A stretch of 64,000 nucleotides of DNA from Polycyclovorans algicola TG408 (GTDB taxonomy: Bacteria; Pseudomonadota; Gammaproteobacteria; Nevskiales; Nevskiaceae): the NCBI RefSeq assembly GCF_000711245.1, contig NZ_JOMH01000001.1, positions 1,730,830 through 1,794,829 on the forward strand, written 5' to 3'. Of this stretch, positions 27,107 through 35,497 are shown in pieces (within the stretch, counting starts at the first letter, position 1; each line of letters begins with the position of its first letter). The position numbers and the translations under genes were made by a program. Below the pieces are notes generated by a model. It was given only the letters and a program-made list of their open reading frames with translations, made no database searches and was not told the DNA's origin.

Positions 27107-28390
27107 TTATGAGCGCTCTACAATCGCCGTGACGCCAACACCACCCGCCGCACAGATGGAGATCAGGCCGCGCCCACCACCGGCCTCGTCGATGATCTTG
27201 GCGAGCGTGGCGAGAATGCGACCGCCGGTGGCGCCAAAGGGGTGGCCCAGGGCCAGTGAGCTGCCGCGAATGTTGAGTTTGTCGCGGTCGATGCGGCCCA
27301 GCGGGCTGCTGCGGTTCAGGCGGTCTTTGCAGAAGGCTTTGCTTTCCCAGGCGTTGAGCGTGCACAACACCTGGGCGGCAAAGGCTTCGTGAATCTCGTA
27401 AAAATCGAAGTCTTGCAGCGTCAGGCCGGCGCGGTCGAGCATGCGCGGCACAGCGTAGGCGGGTGCCATCAGCAGGCCTTCTTTCTTGCCGACGAAGTCG
27501 ACTGCGGCGGTTTCGCAATGCGTCAGGTAAGCCTGCACTTTCAGGCCGTGGGCCTTGGCCCAGGCGTCCGAGCCCAGCAGCACCGCCGAGGCGCCGTCGG
27601 TCAGCGGGGTGGAGTTGCCGGCGCTGAGCGTGCCCTTGCCCGAGGTTTTGTCGAAAGCCAGTCCCAGCGAGGCAAGTTTTTCGAGGGTCAGGTTGGTGCG
27701 CAGGTTGTTGTCCTGCTTCAGCCCGGAAAACGGCACCAGCAGATCGCTGTAAAAGCCTGCGTCGTAGGCGTTGGCGGCCTTCTGGTGGCTCTGGAAGGCC
27801 AGCAGGTCCTGATCCTGGCGGGAGATGCCCCATTCCTGCGCCATCATTTCGCAGTGTTGGCCCATCGACTTGCCGGTGCGCGGCTCGCCGTTGGTGGGGG
27901 TGGCCGGGGCCAGCATCGACGGCCGAATCTTGGCAATGGCCGCCAACTTTTGCCCGGTGGTCTTGGCGCGGTTGGCTTCAAGCAGAATTTTGCGCAGCTT
28001 GTCGTTGACGGCGATGGGGGCGTCCGAGGTCGTGTCCACGCCGCCGGCGATACCCGAATCAATCTGACCCAGCGCAATCTTGTTGCCGATGGCGATCGCC
28101 GCTTCCAGGCCGGTGCCGCAGGCCTGCTGCACGTCGAAGGCCGAGGTTTCCGGCGCCAGACCGGAGGACAGCACCGCCTCGCGGGTCAGGTTGAAGTCGC
28201 GGGAATGCTTCAACACTGCGCCGGCCGCCACTTCACCCAAGGCTTCGCCATGCAACTGGTATTTGTCGACCACCCCTTTGAGCGAGGCTGTCAGCATGGC
28301 CATGTTCGATTGCGTGGCGTAGGCGGTATTGGAGCGCGCGAAGGGGGTGCGGGCGCCGCCAATGATGGCGACTTTGCGGGCTTGGGCCAT
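27107..28390 (-). CDS. acetyl-CoA acetyltransferase, FadI-like thiolase
   Basis: 427-residue thiolase catalysing thiolytic cleavage or condensation of 3-ketoacyl-CoA. The nucleophilic Cys91 sits in QQACGTGLEA, the catalytic His in LGHPFGATGGR, and the second Cys in CAAGGVGVT, the variant typical of FadI/trifunctional-beta thiolases. ATG 28390 is preceded by AGGAG; a longer frame upstream runs towards the groES promoter. No fadJ partner is adjacent, so beta-oxidation versus biosynthetic use cannot be settled. Confidence 0.93.
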   Translation of the reverse strand: MAQARKVAIIGGARTPFARSNTAYATQSNMAMLTASLKGVVDKYQLHGEALGEVAAGAVLKHSRDFNLTREAVLSSGLAPETSAFDVQQACGTGLEAAIAIGNKIALGQIDSGIAGGVDTTSDAPIAVNDKLRKILLEANRAKTTGQKLAAIAKIRPSMLAPATPTNGEPRTGKSMGQHCEMMAQEWGISRQDQDLLAFQSHQKAANAYDAGFYSDLLVPFSGLKQDNNLRTNLTLEKLASLGLAFDKTSGKGTLSAGNSTPLTDGASAVLLGSDAWAKAHGLKVQAYLTHCETAAVDFVGKKEGLLMAPAYAVPRMLDRAGLTLQDFDFYEIHEAFAAQVLCTLNAWESKAFCKDRLNRSSPLGRIDRDKLNIRGSSLALGHPFGATGGRILATLAKIIDEAGGGRGLISICAAGGVGVTAIVERS

Positions 28391-28635
28391 GAGATGCTCC
28401 TGAGCAGGTGGCGAAGAGGGAAACTGGGCAGCATCGAGGCCGACCAGGCCATGATGCAGTGCACCAAAAGGATACGCCTCGAAACGGCTGCTGCGTTTGG
28501 CTGTAGCGACAGCGCCCAAGGTAAGCGCCGATCAAACTTCACGCCACTTTCCTTGCCCGGCGCGATTTGGGACTCGCAACGCAGGCGCGCGACTTGATCA
28601 GCGCTTCCCAAGGCCAAAAAAGTTTGCGCGGGCCT

Positions 28636-28664
28636 CTTGAAAGGCGCAAGGCCGTGCCACACTG
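28636..28664 (+). promoter_or_regulatory. sigma32-like promoter of groESL
   Basis: CTTGAAA at 28636-28642, a 14-nt spacer and CCACACTG at 28657-28664 resemble the heat-shock consensus CTTGAAA-N(11-16)-CCCCATNT. TTGAAA could equally serve a sigma70 promoter. The predicted start falls inside the CIRCE element just downstream. Confidence 0.6.
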
Positions 28665-28691
28665 TTAGCAGCCTCAGGGGGAGAGTGCTAA
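28665..28691 (+). promoter_or_regulatory. CIRCE element (HrcA operator)
   Basis: TTAGCAGCC (28665-28673), a 9-nt spacer and GAGTGCTAA (28683-28691). The right arm is a perfect match to the CIRCE consensus TTAGCACTC-N9-GAGTGCTAA and the left arm matches at six of nine positions with exact spacing. It lies 75 nt before groES and overlaps the predicted transcription start, as expected for repression by HrcA. Confidence 0.85.
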
Positions 28692-28766
28692 CAACCGTTG
28701 GCAACTGCCCCGTTGAGTTGATAAGTCCGTTTGTTTGTTTAAACCATTAATTACGGGAGAAACCCT

Positions 28767-29054
28767 ATGAGTCTGCGTCCTTTGCACGATCGCGTGATCG
28801 TCAAGCGTCTCGAAGAAGATAAAAAATCCGCCGGTGGCATTCTGATTCCCGACAGCGCCGCCGAAAAGCCCCTCAAGGCCGAAGTGATTGCCGTGGGTTC
28901 AGGCAAGCGCACCGACGACGGCAAGACCCACGCCGTTGACGTCAAGGTTGGCGACAAGGTGTTGATCGGCAAGTACTCCGGCACCGAAGTCAAAGTCGAT
29001 GGCCAGGACCTCGTGGTCCTGCGCGAAGACGACATCATGGCCGTATTCGCCTAA
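28767..29054 (+). CDS. groES: co-chaperonin GroES
   Basis: 95-residue lid subunit of the GroEL/GroES folding chamber. The family sequence is clear ([16 protein letters not shown]...[38 protein letters not shown]). A GGGAG ribosome-binding site precedes the ATG. Transcription probably starts at the CIRCE/sigma32 region upstream; groEL follows after 134 nt containing a perfect palindrome. Confidence 0.98.
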   Translation: MSLRPLHDRVIVKRLEEDKKSAGGILIPDSAAEKPLKAEVIAVGSGKRTDDGKTHAVDVKVGDKVLIGKYSGTEVKVDGQDLVVLREDDIMAVFA

Positions 29055-29070
29055 GTGGCTCTGCGCGAGG

Positions 29071-29128
29071 TTCTGTAGGTCGGGCTTCAGCCCGACTCGT
29101 TCGTCGGGCTGAAGCCCGACCTACAGAA
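29071..29128. repeat. perfect 26-bp palindrome between groES and groEL
   Basis: The left arm (29071-29096) starts TTCTGTAGGTCGGGC and the right arm (29103-29128) is its exact reverse complement, separated by a 6-nt loop. The transcript would form a very stable hairpin inside the groESL mRNA. There is no T-run after it, so it is not a canonical terminator. The word GTAGGTCGGGCTTCAGCCC is a dispersed repeat type in other proteobacterial genomes, so this is probably an inserted REP-like element. Confidence 0.85.
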
Positions 29129-29173
29129 AACAAGAACCCTGCGCGGCGTTCACACAAAGTCAATCCGAATTAG

Positions 29174-30844
<1,671 letters not shown>

Positions 30845-30870
30845 GCCCAACCCAGCGGTTCGTTGTGACA

Positions 30871-30901
30871 ACAAGGCCCCGATTTCGGGGCCTTGTTTTT
30901 T
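30871..30901 (+). terminator. rho-independent terminator of groESL
   Basis: An 11-bp GC-rich stem (CAAGGCCCCGA / TCGGGGCCTTG) with a 2-nt to 4-nt loop, followed by six T, begins 27 nt after the groEL stop. Confidence 0.93.
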
Positions 30902-30973
30902 GTGCCTCTCGGACGCCCCACAACCCCCTCAAACGCACCTCCGGCCAGGTTTCGCAAGCCTCGTATGTAGCCC

Positions 30974-31123
30974 GTAGGCTGGGTTGCAGCGCAGCGGAAA
31001 CCCAGCGGCCTCCTGGAAGCTGCAACGCTGGGTTTCGCAAGCTCTACCCAGCCTACAACCGCGACCAGCACCGCCCGCCATGTCAGCCTCGTAGGCTGGG
31101 TTGCAGCGAAGCGGAAACCCAGC
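30974..31123. repeat. GTAGGCTGGGTT...AACCCAGC repeat cluster, groEL side
   Basis: In the 467-nt gap between the groEL terminator and the DUF4331 gene, a ~33-nt word (GTAGGCTGGGTTGCAGCG...AACCCAGC) occurs forward at 30974-31006 and 31091-31123, with an inverted variant at 31027-31059. The spacer (ACCGCGACCAGCACCGCC...) is also shared with the 55.3-55.65 kb cluster, so the mobile unit is larger than the palindrome. Apart from the repeat I see nothing convincing in 31124-31368. Confidence 0.8.
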
Positions 31124-31368
31124 ATCACCTGCGGCTCGCAGTGCGTGAAGCAGCCGCGAGAGCGATGGCGTTGCAGCCCCTGCAAACCTTCAGCACCGGT
31201 TGGCTAAATGCCACGGTCGGGGGGCGTGGCTCGTCCGGGCGGGATGGGTGCCGGGTCCGGGCAATCGCCTTTCGACCGCCGCGCAAGCGCCCATGAGTCC
31301 CGCTTCAAGTTGCGATTGACAAACGCCGGGGGCGCGCTGATATTTCGAGCGGACAACGGGAGAGCGTC

Positions 31369-32034
31369 ATGCGGCGGACGATTTGGCCAGTGGCCCTGAT
31401 CACGGGGATCTTGGGGGGCGCAGGGGGAAGTTGGGCGGCGGATCATGCGGAATCACCCGCGGCCGATCTTGACCGCGCGGCGGACATCGCCGACATATTC
31501 GTGTTTCGCGCCCCTGACCGACCTGACCGGATCATTGGTGCAGTGACGTTCGGCGGTCGACCCGCACCAAGAGCGCGGATCGATGTTGAGTACTGCGACC
31601 GGGATGTGCTCTACACGGTCCACATCGATAAAAACGCCGACGATGTCCCGGACACCGACGTGTTGATCCGCTACGGGCGCGACAGCAGCGGTCGCTGCGG
31701 TGTCCGCTTCGAGAATGTTCCCGGCGTCGAGGCGCGCGCCATCGATGGCCGCACCGAAACGGTGTTCACCAGTCCCAGTGGGCTGCGGTTCTTTTCAGGG
31801 CGACGCGACGACCCGTTTTTCTTCGATCCGCAGGGACTGGCCATGACACTGATGACGTTCAGTGCCGATCCCGATAATCCAACGGGTGAGATTCGCTTTG
31901 ACCCTCAACGCGACGGGTTTGGCGCGCGCAACGTGACCGCAGTCGTGTTCGAAATGGACGAGGCTGCGCTGCTCCAGGGCGCGCCCACCAGCAGCTTGCG
32001 GTTCTGGACCACCACCAGCCGGTTCCAGGATTGA
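31369..32034 (+). CDS. DUF4331-type secreted protein
   Basis: 221 residues with a signal peptide ending WAADHAES. The N-terminal DHAESPAADLDRAADIADIFVFRAPD is the characteristic start of DUF4331 proteins, and the rest is beta-rich. Their function is not established. A GGGAG ribosome-binding site precedes the ATG. It is followed at once by a lipoprotein with a similar domain and a TPR lipoprotein, forming a three-gene unit immediately before the cytochrome cluster. Confidence 0.8.
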   Translation: MRRTIWPVALITGILGGAGGSWAADHAESPAADLDRAADIADIFVFRAPDRPDRIIGAVTFGGRPAPRARIDVEYCDRDVLYTVHIDKNADDVPDTDVLIRYGRDSSGRCGVRFENVPGVEARAIDGRTETVFTSPSGLRFFSGRRDDPFFFDPQGLAMTLMTFSADPDNPTGEIRFDPQRDGFGARNVTAVVFEMDEAALLQGAPTSSLRFWTTTSRFQD

Positions 32035-32039
32035 TCCCC

Positions 32040-32738
32040 ATGACCAACCATGCCTTATTGAGTCGCTTCTCCGTCTTTGCCTTGCTCGGTGTGGTCATCG
32101 GTCTCGCCGCTTGCGGTGGCGGCGGTGGCGGCGCGACATCGACACCTGAGCCGCCCTTGACCGGGGGCGATTTCAACGTCCGAACCGAAGCTGCCGCCCG
32201 CTTCGTCCGTGTTGATCGCATGGGGCAGCCCGCGGTCGGGACCGCGCTGCTGTCGCGTGCGCCGGGATCGAGGCCCGGCGACGACAATCAGCGCGATGCC
32301 CTGAATCGCGCGGACCCTGCGGACGACACCACATTCATCCCCGAAATGCTGGCGACATTGACGACGCTGCTTCAACAGCTCGGACCCGCGCTGCGTGTCG
32401 CCGGATTGACGCCCTGTTCAACGGGCGAGGGTTCTTCAATCGTCATCGATAAATGTGTGTCGCAGGTCGCCCCCATCATTGTTCCCGACGTTGTGACCTT
32501 CGACCTGGACCGCCCAACCGGTTGGCCCAACGGTCGTGGCTTTGATGACCCCGTGGTGGATCGCCTGCTGTCATTTGCCTTGCTCGATCTCGATGTTCAC
32601 CCGCTGGATGCCCTGTTCGAGCTTCCACTGAATCCACCGGGTAACGAAGGTGATCGCGACGATCAGTCGCCCACCACCTTCCCCTACCTGCGCCCTGCAT
32701 TCCCGGAACCGTCACCGCCGCCCCCGGCGCCCGGCTGA
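32040..32738 (+). CDS. lipoprotein related to DUF4331 C-terminal half
   Basis: 232 residues; the lipobox IGLAAC (Cys25) is followed by a poly-glycine run, so an outer-membrane lipoprotein is likely. RVDRMGQPAVGTALLS...RDALNRADPADD and GWPNGRGFDDPVVDRLL resemble blocks of longer DUF4331 proteins, suggesting the family's two halves are encoded by neighbouring genes here. ATG 32040 was chosen (AGGA at 32027-32030) over an in-frame TTG at 32031. Function unknown. Confidence 0.7.
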   Translation: MTNHALLSRFSVFALLGVVIGLAACGGGGGGATSTPEPPLTGGDFNVRTEAAARFVRVDRMGQPAVGTALLSRAPGSRPGDDNQRDALNRADPADDTTFIPEMLATLTTLLQQLGPALRVAGLTPCSTGEGSSIVIDKCVSQVAPIIVPDVVTFDLDRPTGWPNGRGFDDPVVDRLLSFALLDLDVHPLDALFELPLNPPGNEGDRDDQSPTTFPYLRPAFPEPSPPPPAPG

Positions 32739-34012
32739 TGTCGCCCTTGGGCCTCGGTCCGGCGATCGTGCTCGCCGGACTTCTGCTGGCGGGTTGCGGG
32801 GCGCAGAGCCAGCCGGCGGCCTCAATGAACATCGACCGCGCGACGACGGTTTCTTTTGCCCAGCGTCTGGCACAGGCCGATGCCGACGTTCAGGCCGCCA
32901 GCCTGGCTTTGGAAGCGGCCCCCGAGGTCGCAGACAATGCCGTCGCCTTGACGGAAGCTTTGCTCGAACGGGCGTGGCTTTCAGGCCAGTACACCGATTT
33001 TGTCGACGCCGACCAGGCCTTGCAGCGCGGGCGTGATGCCCAAGGCCAGACGCCCTCGTTTTGCCTGGTTGAGGCGCGCCTGAAGGTCACCCTGCATCGT
33101 CTTGGCCTGGCCTCCGCCGCGCTGGAACGCTGCGGGCCCTTTGCTGACCCGCAGATGCGCGAACGCCTTGAGGCCGATCTGCAGTTCATGAGGGGCGATT
33201 TGTCGGGGGCCTTGGCGCGGGTTCGTGGGCGGCTGAATGCGCATCCATCGGTGAGCTTGCTGGTGCAGATGGCCACCCTGCAAGAGGCCGCAGGCGCGCC
33301 GGAGGAGGCCAAGGCGCTCTTCCGAAGTGCCGAAGATGCCGATCACAGCGGCGATCCGGCACAGCGGGCATGGCTGCGGCTTCGGCGCGGGCATGTCGCC
33401 TTGCATCAGGGTCGCTGGGAGGAGGCTCGCGCGGTCTATCTGTCGGCCGACTCGGCGTTGCCGGGTTGGTGGCTGATCGAGGAACACCTTGCTGAGATCG
33501 AGGCGCTAATGGGCGAGTCTGCCGCTGCCGAAGCCCGCTATCGGTCGATCATCGAGCGCACCGACTTGCCCGAGTTCATGGATTCGTTGGCCGGGCTGCT
33601 GACAGACCAGGGCCGTGACGACGAGGCGCAGACCTGGATTGACCGCGCCCGTGACCGCTACGACCAGCGCTTGAACCGATTCCCCGAAGCGGCGGCGGGC
33701 CATGCGCTTGACCATTTTCTTCAGTTCGACCCCTCACGCGCGCTTGCGCTGGCGGTCGCGAATTATGCTGAGCGCCCGTATGCCGAGCCTGCCCTGGGCT
33801 TGGCCAGGGCGCTTGTACTCTCGGGTCAATGGCCAAAGGCGCTAGACCTGCTGAAGCGCCATTCGGCCGAGGGGTGGGCCTCTGCCGAGTGGCGATGGGT
33901 GCTGGGTGAGCTTCTGATCATGGCCGCGGACGCGCAAGGCGAGGGCCATCAGCAAGCGGCCCTGAGCTTGAATCCCCGCGCTGCGGACATGTACGGCTTG
34001 GCGCTTCCTTAG
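32738..34012 (+). CDS. TPR-repeat lipoprotein
   Basis: 424 residues. The signal sequence ends in a lipobox (LLLAGC, Cys20). The rest is alpha-helical with tetratricopeptide-like helical pairs over roughly residues 40-400 (for example TPSFCLVEARLKVTLHRLGLASAALERC and ARYRSIIERTDLPEFMDSLAGLLTDQGRDDEAQTW). TPR lipoproteins are usually assembly or scaffold partners. The start overlaps the previous stop by one base (TGATG). It ends 57 nt before the 3' end of the convergent penta-heme cytochrome gene. Confidence 0.8.
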   Translation: MSPLGLGPAIVLAGLLLAGCGAQSQPAASMNIDRATTVSFAQRLAQADADVQAASLALEAAPEVADNAVALTEALLERAWLSGQYTDFVDADQALQRGRDAQGQTPSFCLVEARLKVTLHRLGLASAALERCGPFADPQMRERLEADLQFMRGDLSGALARVRGRLNAHPSVSLLVQMATLQEAAGAPEEAKALFRSAEDADHSGDPAQRAWLRLRRGHVALHQGRWEEARAVYLSADSALPGWWLIEEHLAEIEALMGESAAAEARYRSIIERTDLPEFMDSLAGLLTDQGRDDEAQTWIDRARDRYDQRLNRFPEAAAGHALDHFLQFDPSRALALAVANYAERPYAEPALGLARALVLSGQWPKALDLLKRHSAEGWASAEWRWVLGELLIMAADAQGEGHQQAALSLNPRAADMYGLALP

Positions 34013-34069
34013 CGCTGCCAGCGCCCACGTCTGGCCCGCGCCGACAGCCTGAAAAACAGATGCGTTCCC

Positions 34070-35392
34070 TTATTTCAGTGCCTCGCGGGCCTGCGCCAGA
34101 CCGGCGCGGAAGGTTTCGGCATCGTAATTGTTCGGGGTTTCGACGGCGCTGAAAACACGGTCCAGCGCCGGGCGCAATGCCTTGCTGCGGGGGGCGTCGC
34201 TGCTGGCCAGATAGACGTTGAGGCCTTCCATGCCCATCGCGATCTGTTGCGCGGCGGTGTAGTCACCCGAGTCGCGTTGCAACCCCGCCTCGGCCATGGC
34301 TTGCAGGATGGTGCGTGCCGTCTGCCCGCTGACGCTGGCCGACTCCGCTTTTGCAATCAGCGCGGGCAAGGTGCCGCGCAGCGAGGTTGCAGCCTTTTTG
34401 ATGTCGGCGACCGACACGGTTGACGCGGCATGAAGTTGCGCCACACCAGTGCGCCATTTAACGAGACTGTCGGGCGCCACCACCGACACCACATGCGCGC
34501 TCATCGCCAGGCTGGCATTGAACAGGCGCACCTGCCCGGGCGGGTTGTTGCCAGAGACCCCGGGCTCCCAGCGCGGTGGGCGCATCGGGTGGTGACAGGC
34601 ATTGCAGTCGAAGAACACCAGCTCGGGAAACAACCCGTGGCTGATGAACCGTTCGCTGATCAGGCCGTCCAGAAACGCTTCGGTGGCCACCAGTTGGCCG
34701 ATCATCCAAAGGCGCAGGCCATCGGCCGCGCCCTTGCGCTCGACATAGTCACGATCAATCTGAAAGTGCGCGGGCTGAATGTTGGTGAAGGTGTCGAGCT
34801 CAAAGCTCAGCGGCGGGTGTCCCGCGCCCATCATTTTGTGGTCGATGGGTTTGCGCGTGCTGCCCATGTGACAGTCCAGGCACAGGCGTGCGCGCGCCGC
34901 CGGCTGCGGAAGCGGGTATAGGCCGTCGGCCACGTTCTGTGCGTGCGTGTTGCCCGAGACATGAGGGCCCAGCCAATCCTCACCGCCCCCGTGGCAGGCT
35001 TCGCAGCCCACCCCGTCGCTGAGCTTGAAGCGGCGACCGCGACGCTCGGCGGGCACGAAGTCGCTGTGGCAGGTCAGACATTCGGCCGCTTCGTGGGCCG
35101 GTTTCGTGTAGCCCAAATTGGCGACAATTCTTTTTGATGCCGGGGTGAGCAACACCTTGTAGGCATTGGAATGCGCGTCCTGACGCTCCCAGGTGGTGAA
35201 CTCGTTTTGCAACACCGGCGTCTCGCTGAGCGGCCGCGAGGCACCGTGGCAGGTGCTGCCTGCGCAGGTGGCCACGCCCAGGTGGATGTCGTCCGCGTCC
35301 GATGGAAACGCGGGGTTCGCCGAGGCCACCGCAGCCCCCGTCAGCATCAGTGCACTGATGACGATTCGGGCAAGTCGTTGAGTGGGGCGCAT
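34070..35392 (-). CDS. penta-heme periplasmic cytochrome c
   Basis: 440 residues with a signal peptide (cleavage near ASANP). Heme sites: CAGSTCH (Cys43-His49, a CX4CH variant) and four CxxCH at Cys105, Cys130, Cys171 and Cys263. The HLGVATCAGSTCHG beginning resembles the cytochrome c554/multiheme cytochrome family. The C-terminal 170 residues are helical and heme-free. ATG 35392 starts the signal peptide; a much longer upstream frame is antisense to the next gene. It is divergent from the FAD/Fe-S gene (105-nt shared promoter region) and probably passes electrons in the periplasm; partners are inferred from location. Confidence 0.88.
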   Translation of the reverse strand: MRPTQRLARIVISALMLTGAAVASANPAFPSDADDIHLGVATCAGSTCHGASRPLSETPVLQNEFTTWERQDAHSNAYKVLLTPASKRIVANLGYTKPAHEAAECLTCHSDFVPAERRGRRFKLSDGVGCEACHGGGEDWLGPHVSGNTHAQNVADGLYPLPQPAARARLCLDCHMGSTRKPIDHKMMGAGHPPLSFELDTFTNIQPAHFQIDRDYVERKGAADGLRLWMIGQLVATEAFLDGLISERFISHGLFPELVFFDCNACHHPMRPPRWEPGVSGNNPPGQVRLFNASLAMSAHVVSVVAPDSLVKWRTGVAQLHAASTVSVADIKKAATSLRGTLPALIAKAESASVSGQTARTILQAMAEAGLQRDSGDYTAAQQIAMGMEGLNVYLASSDAPRSKALRPALDRVFSAVETPNNYDAETFRAGLAQAREALK

Positions 35393-35497
35393 GTGGGCGT
35401 ACCTGAAGTGAATCTGAATTGGATAGGATAGATATAGCGAATCGCGAAGCACCCGCCTAGTCCCAGGCGTCTGACCCAGGATCACCCCAGGCTCACC

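Noticed and set aside
29071-29128. Terminator ending the groES transcript
   Set aside because: The hairpin is perfect but no T-run follows on the plus strand (AAAACAAG), and groEL has no separate promoter that I can see.
35393-35497. FNR or CRP operator in the divergent cytochrome promoter region
   Set aside because: No TTGAT-N4-ATCAA or TGTGA-N6-TCACA pair could be found; only an AT-rich stretch (GGATAGGATAGATATAG) is present.
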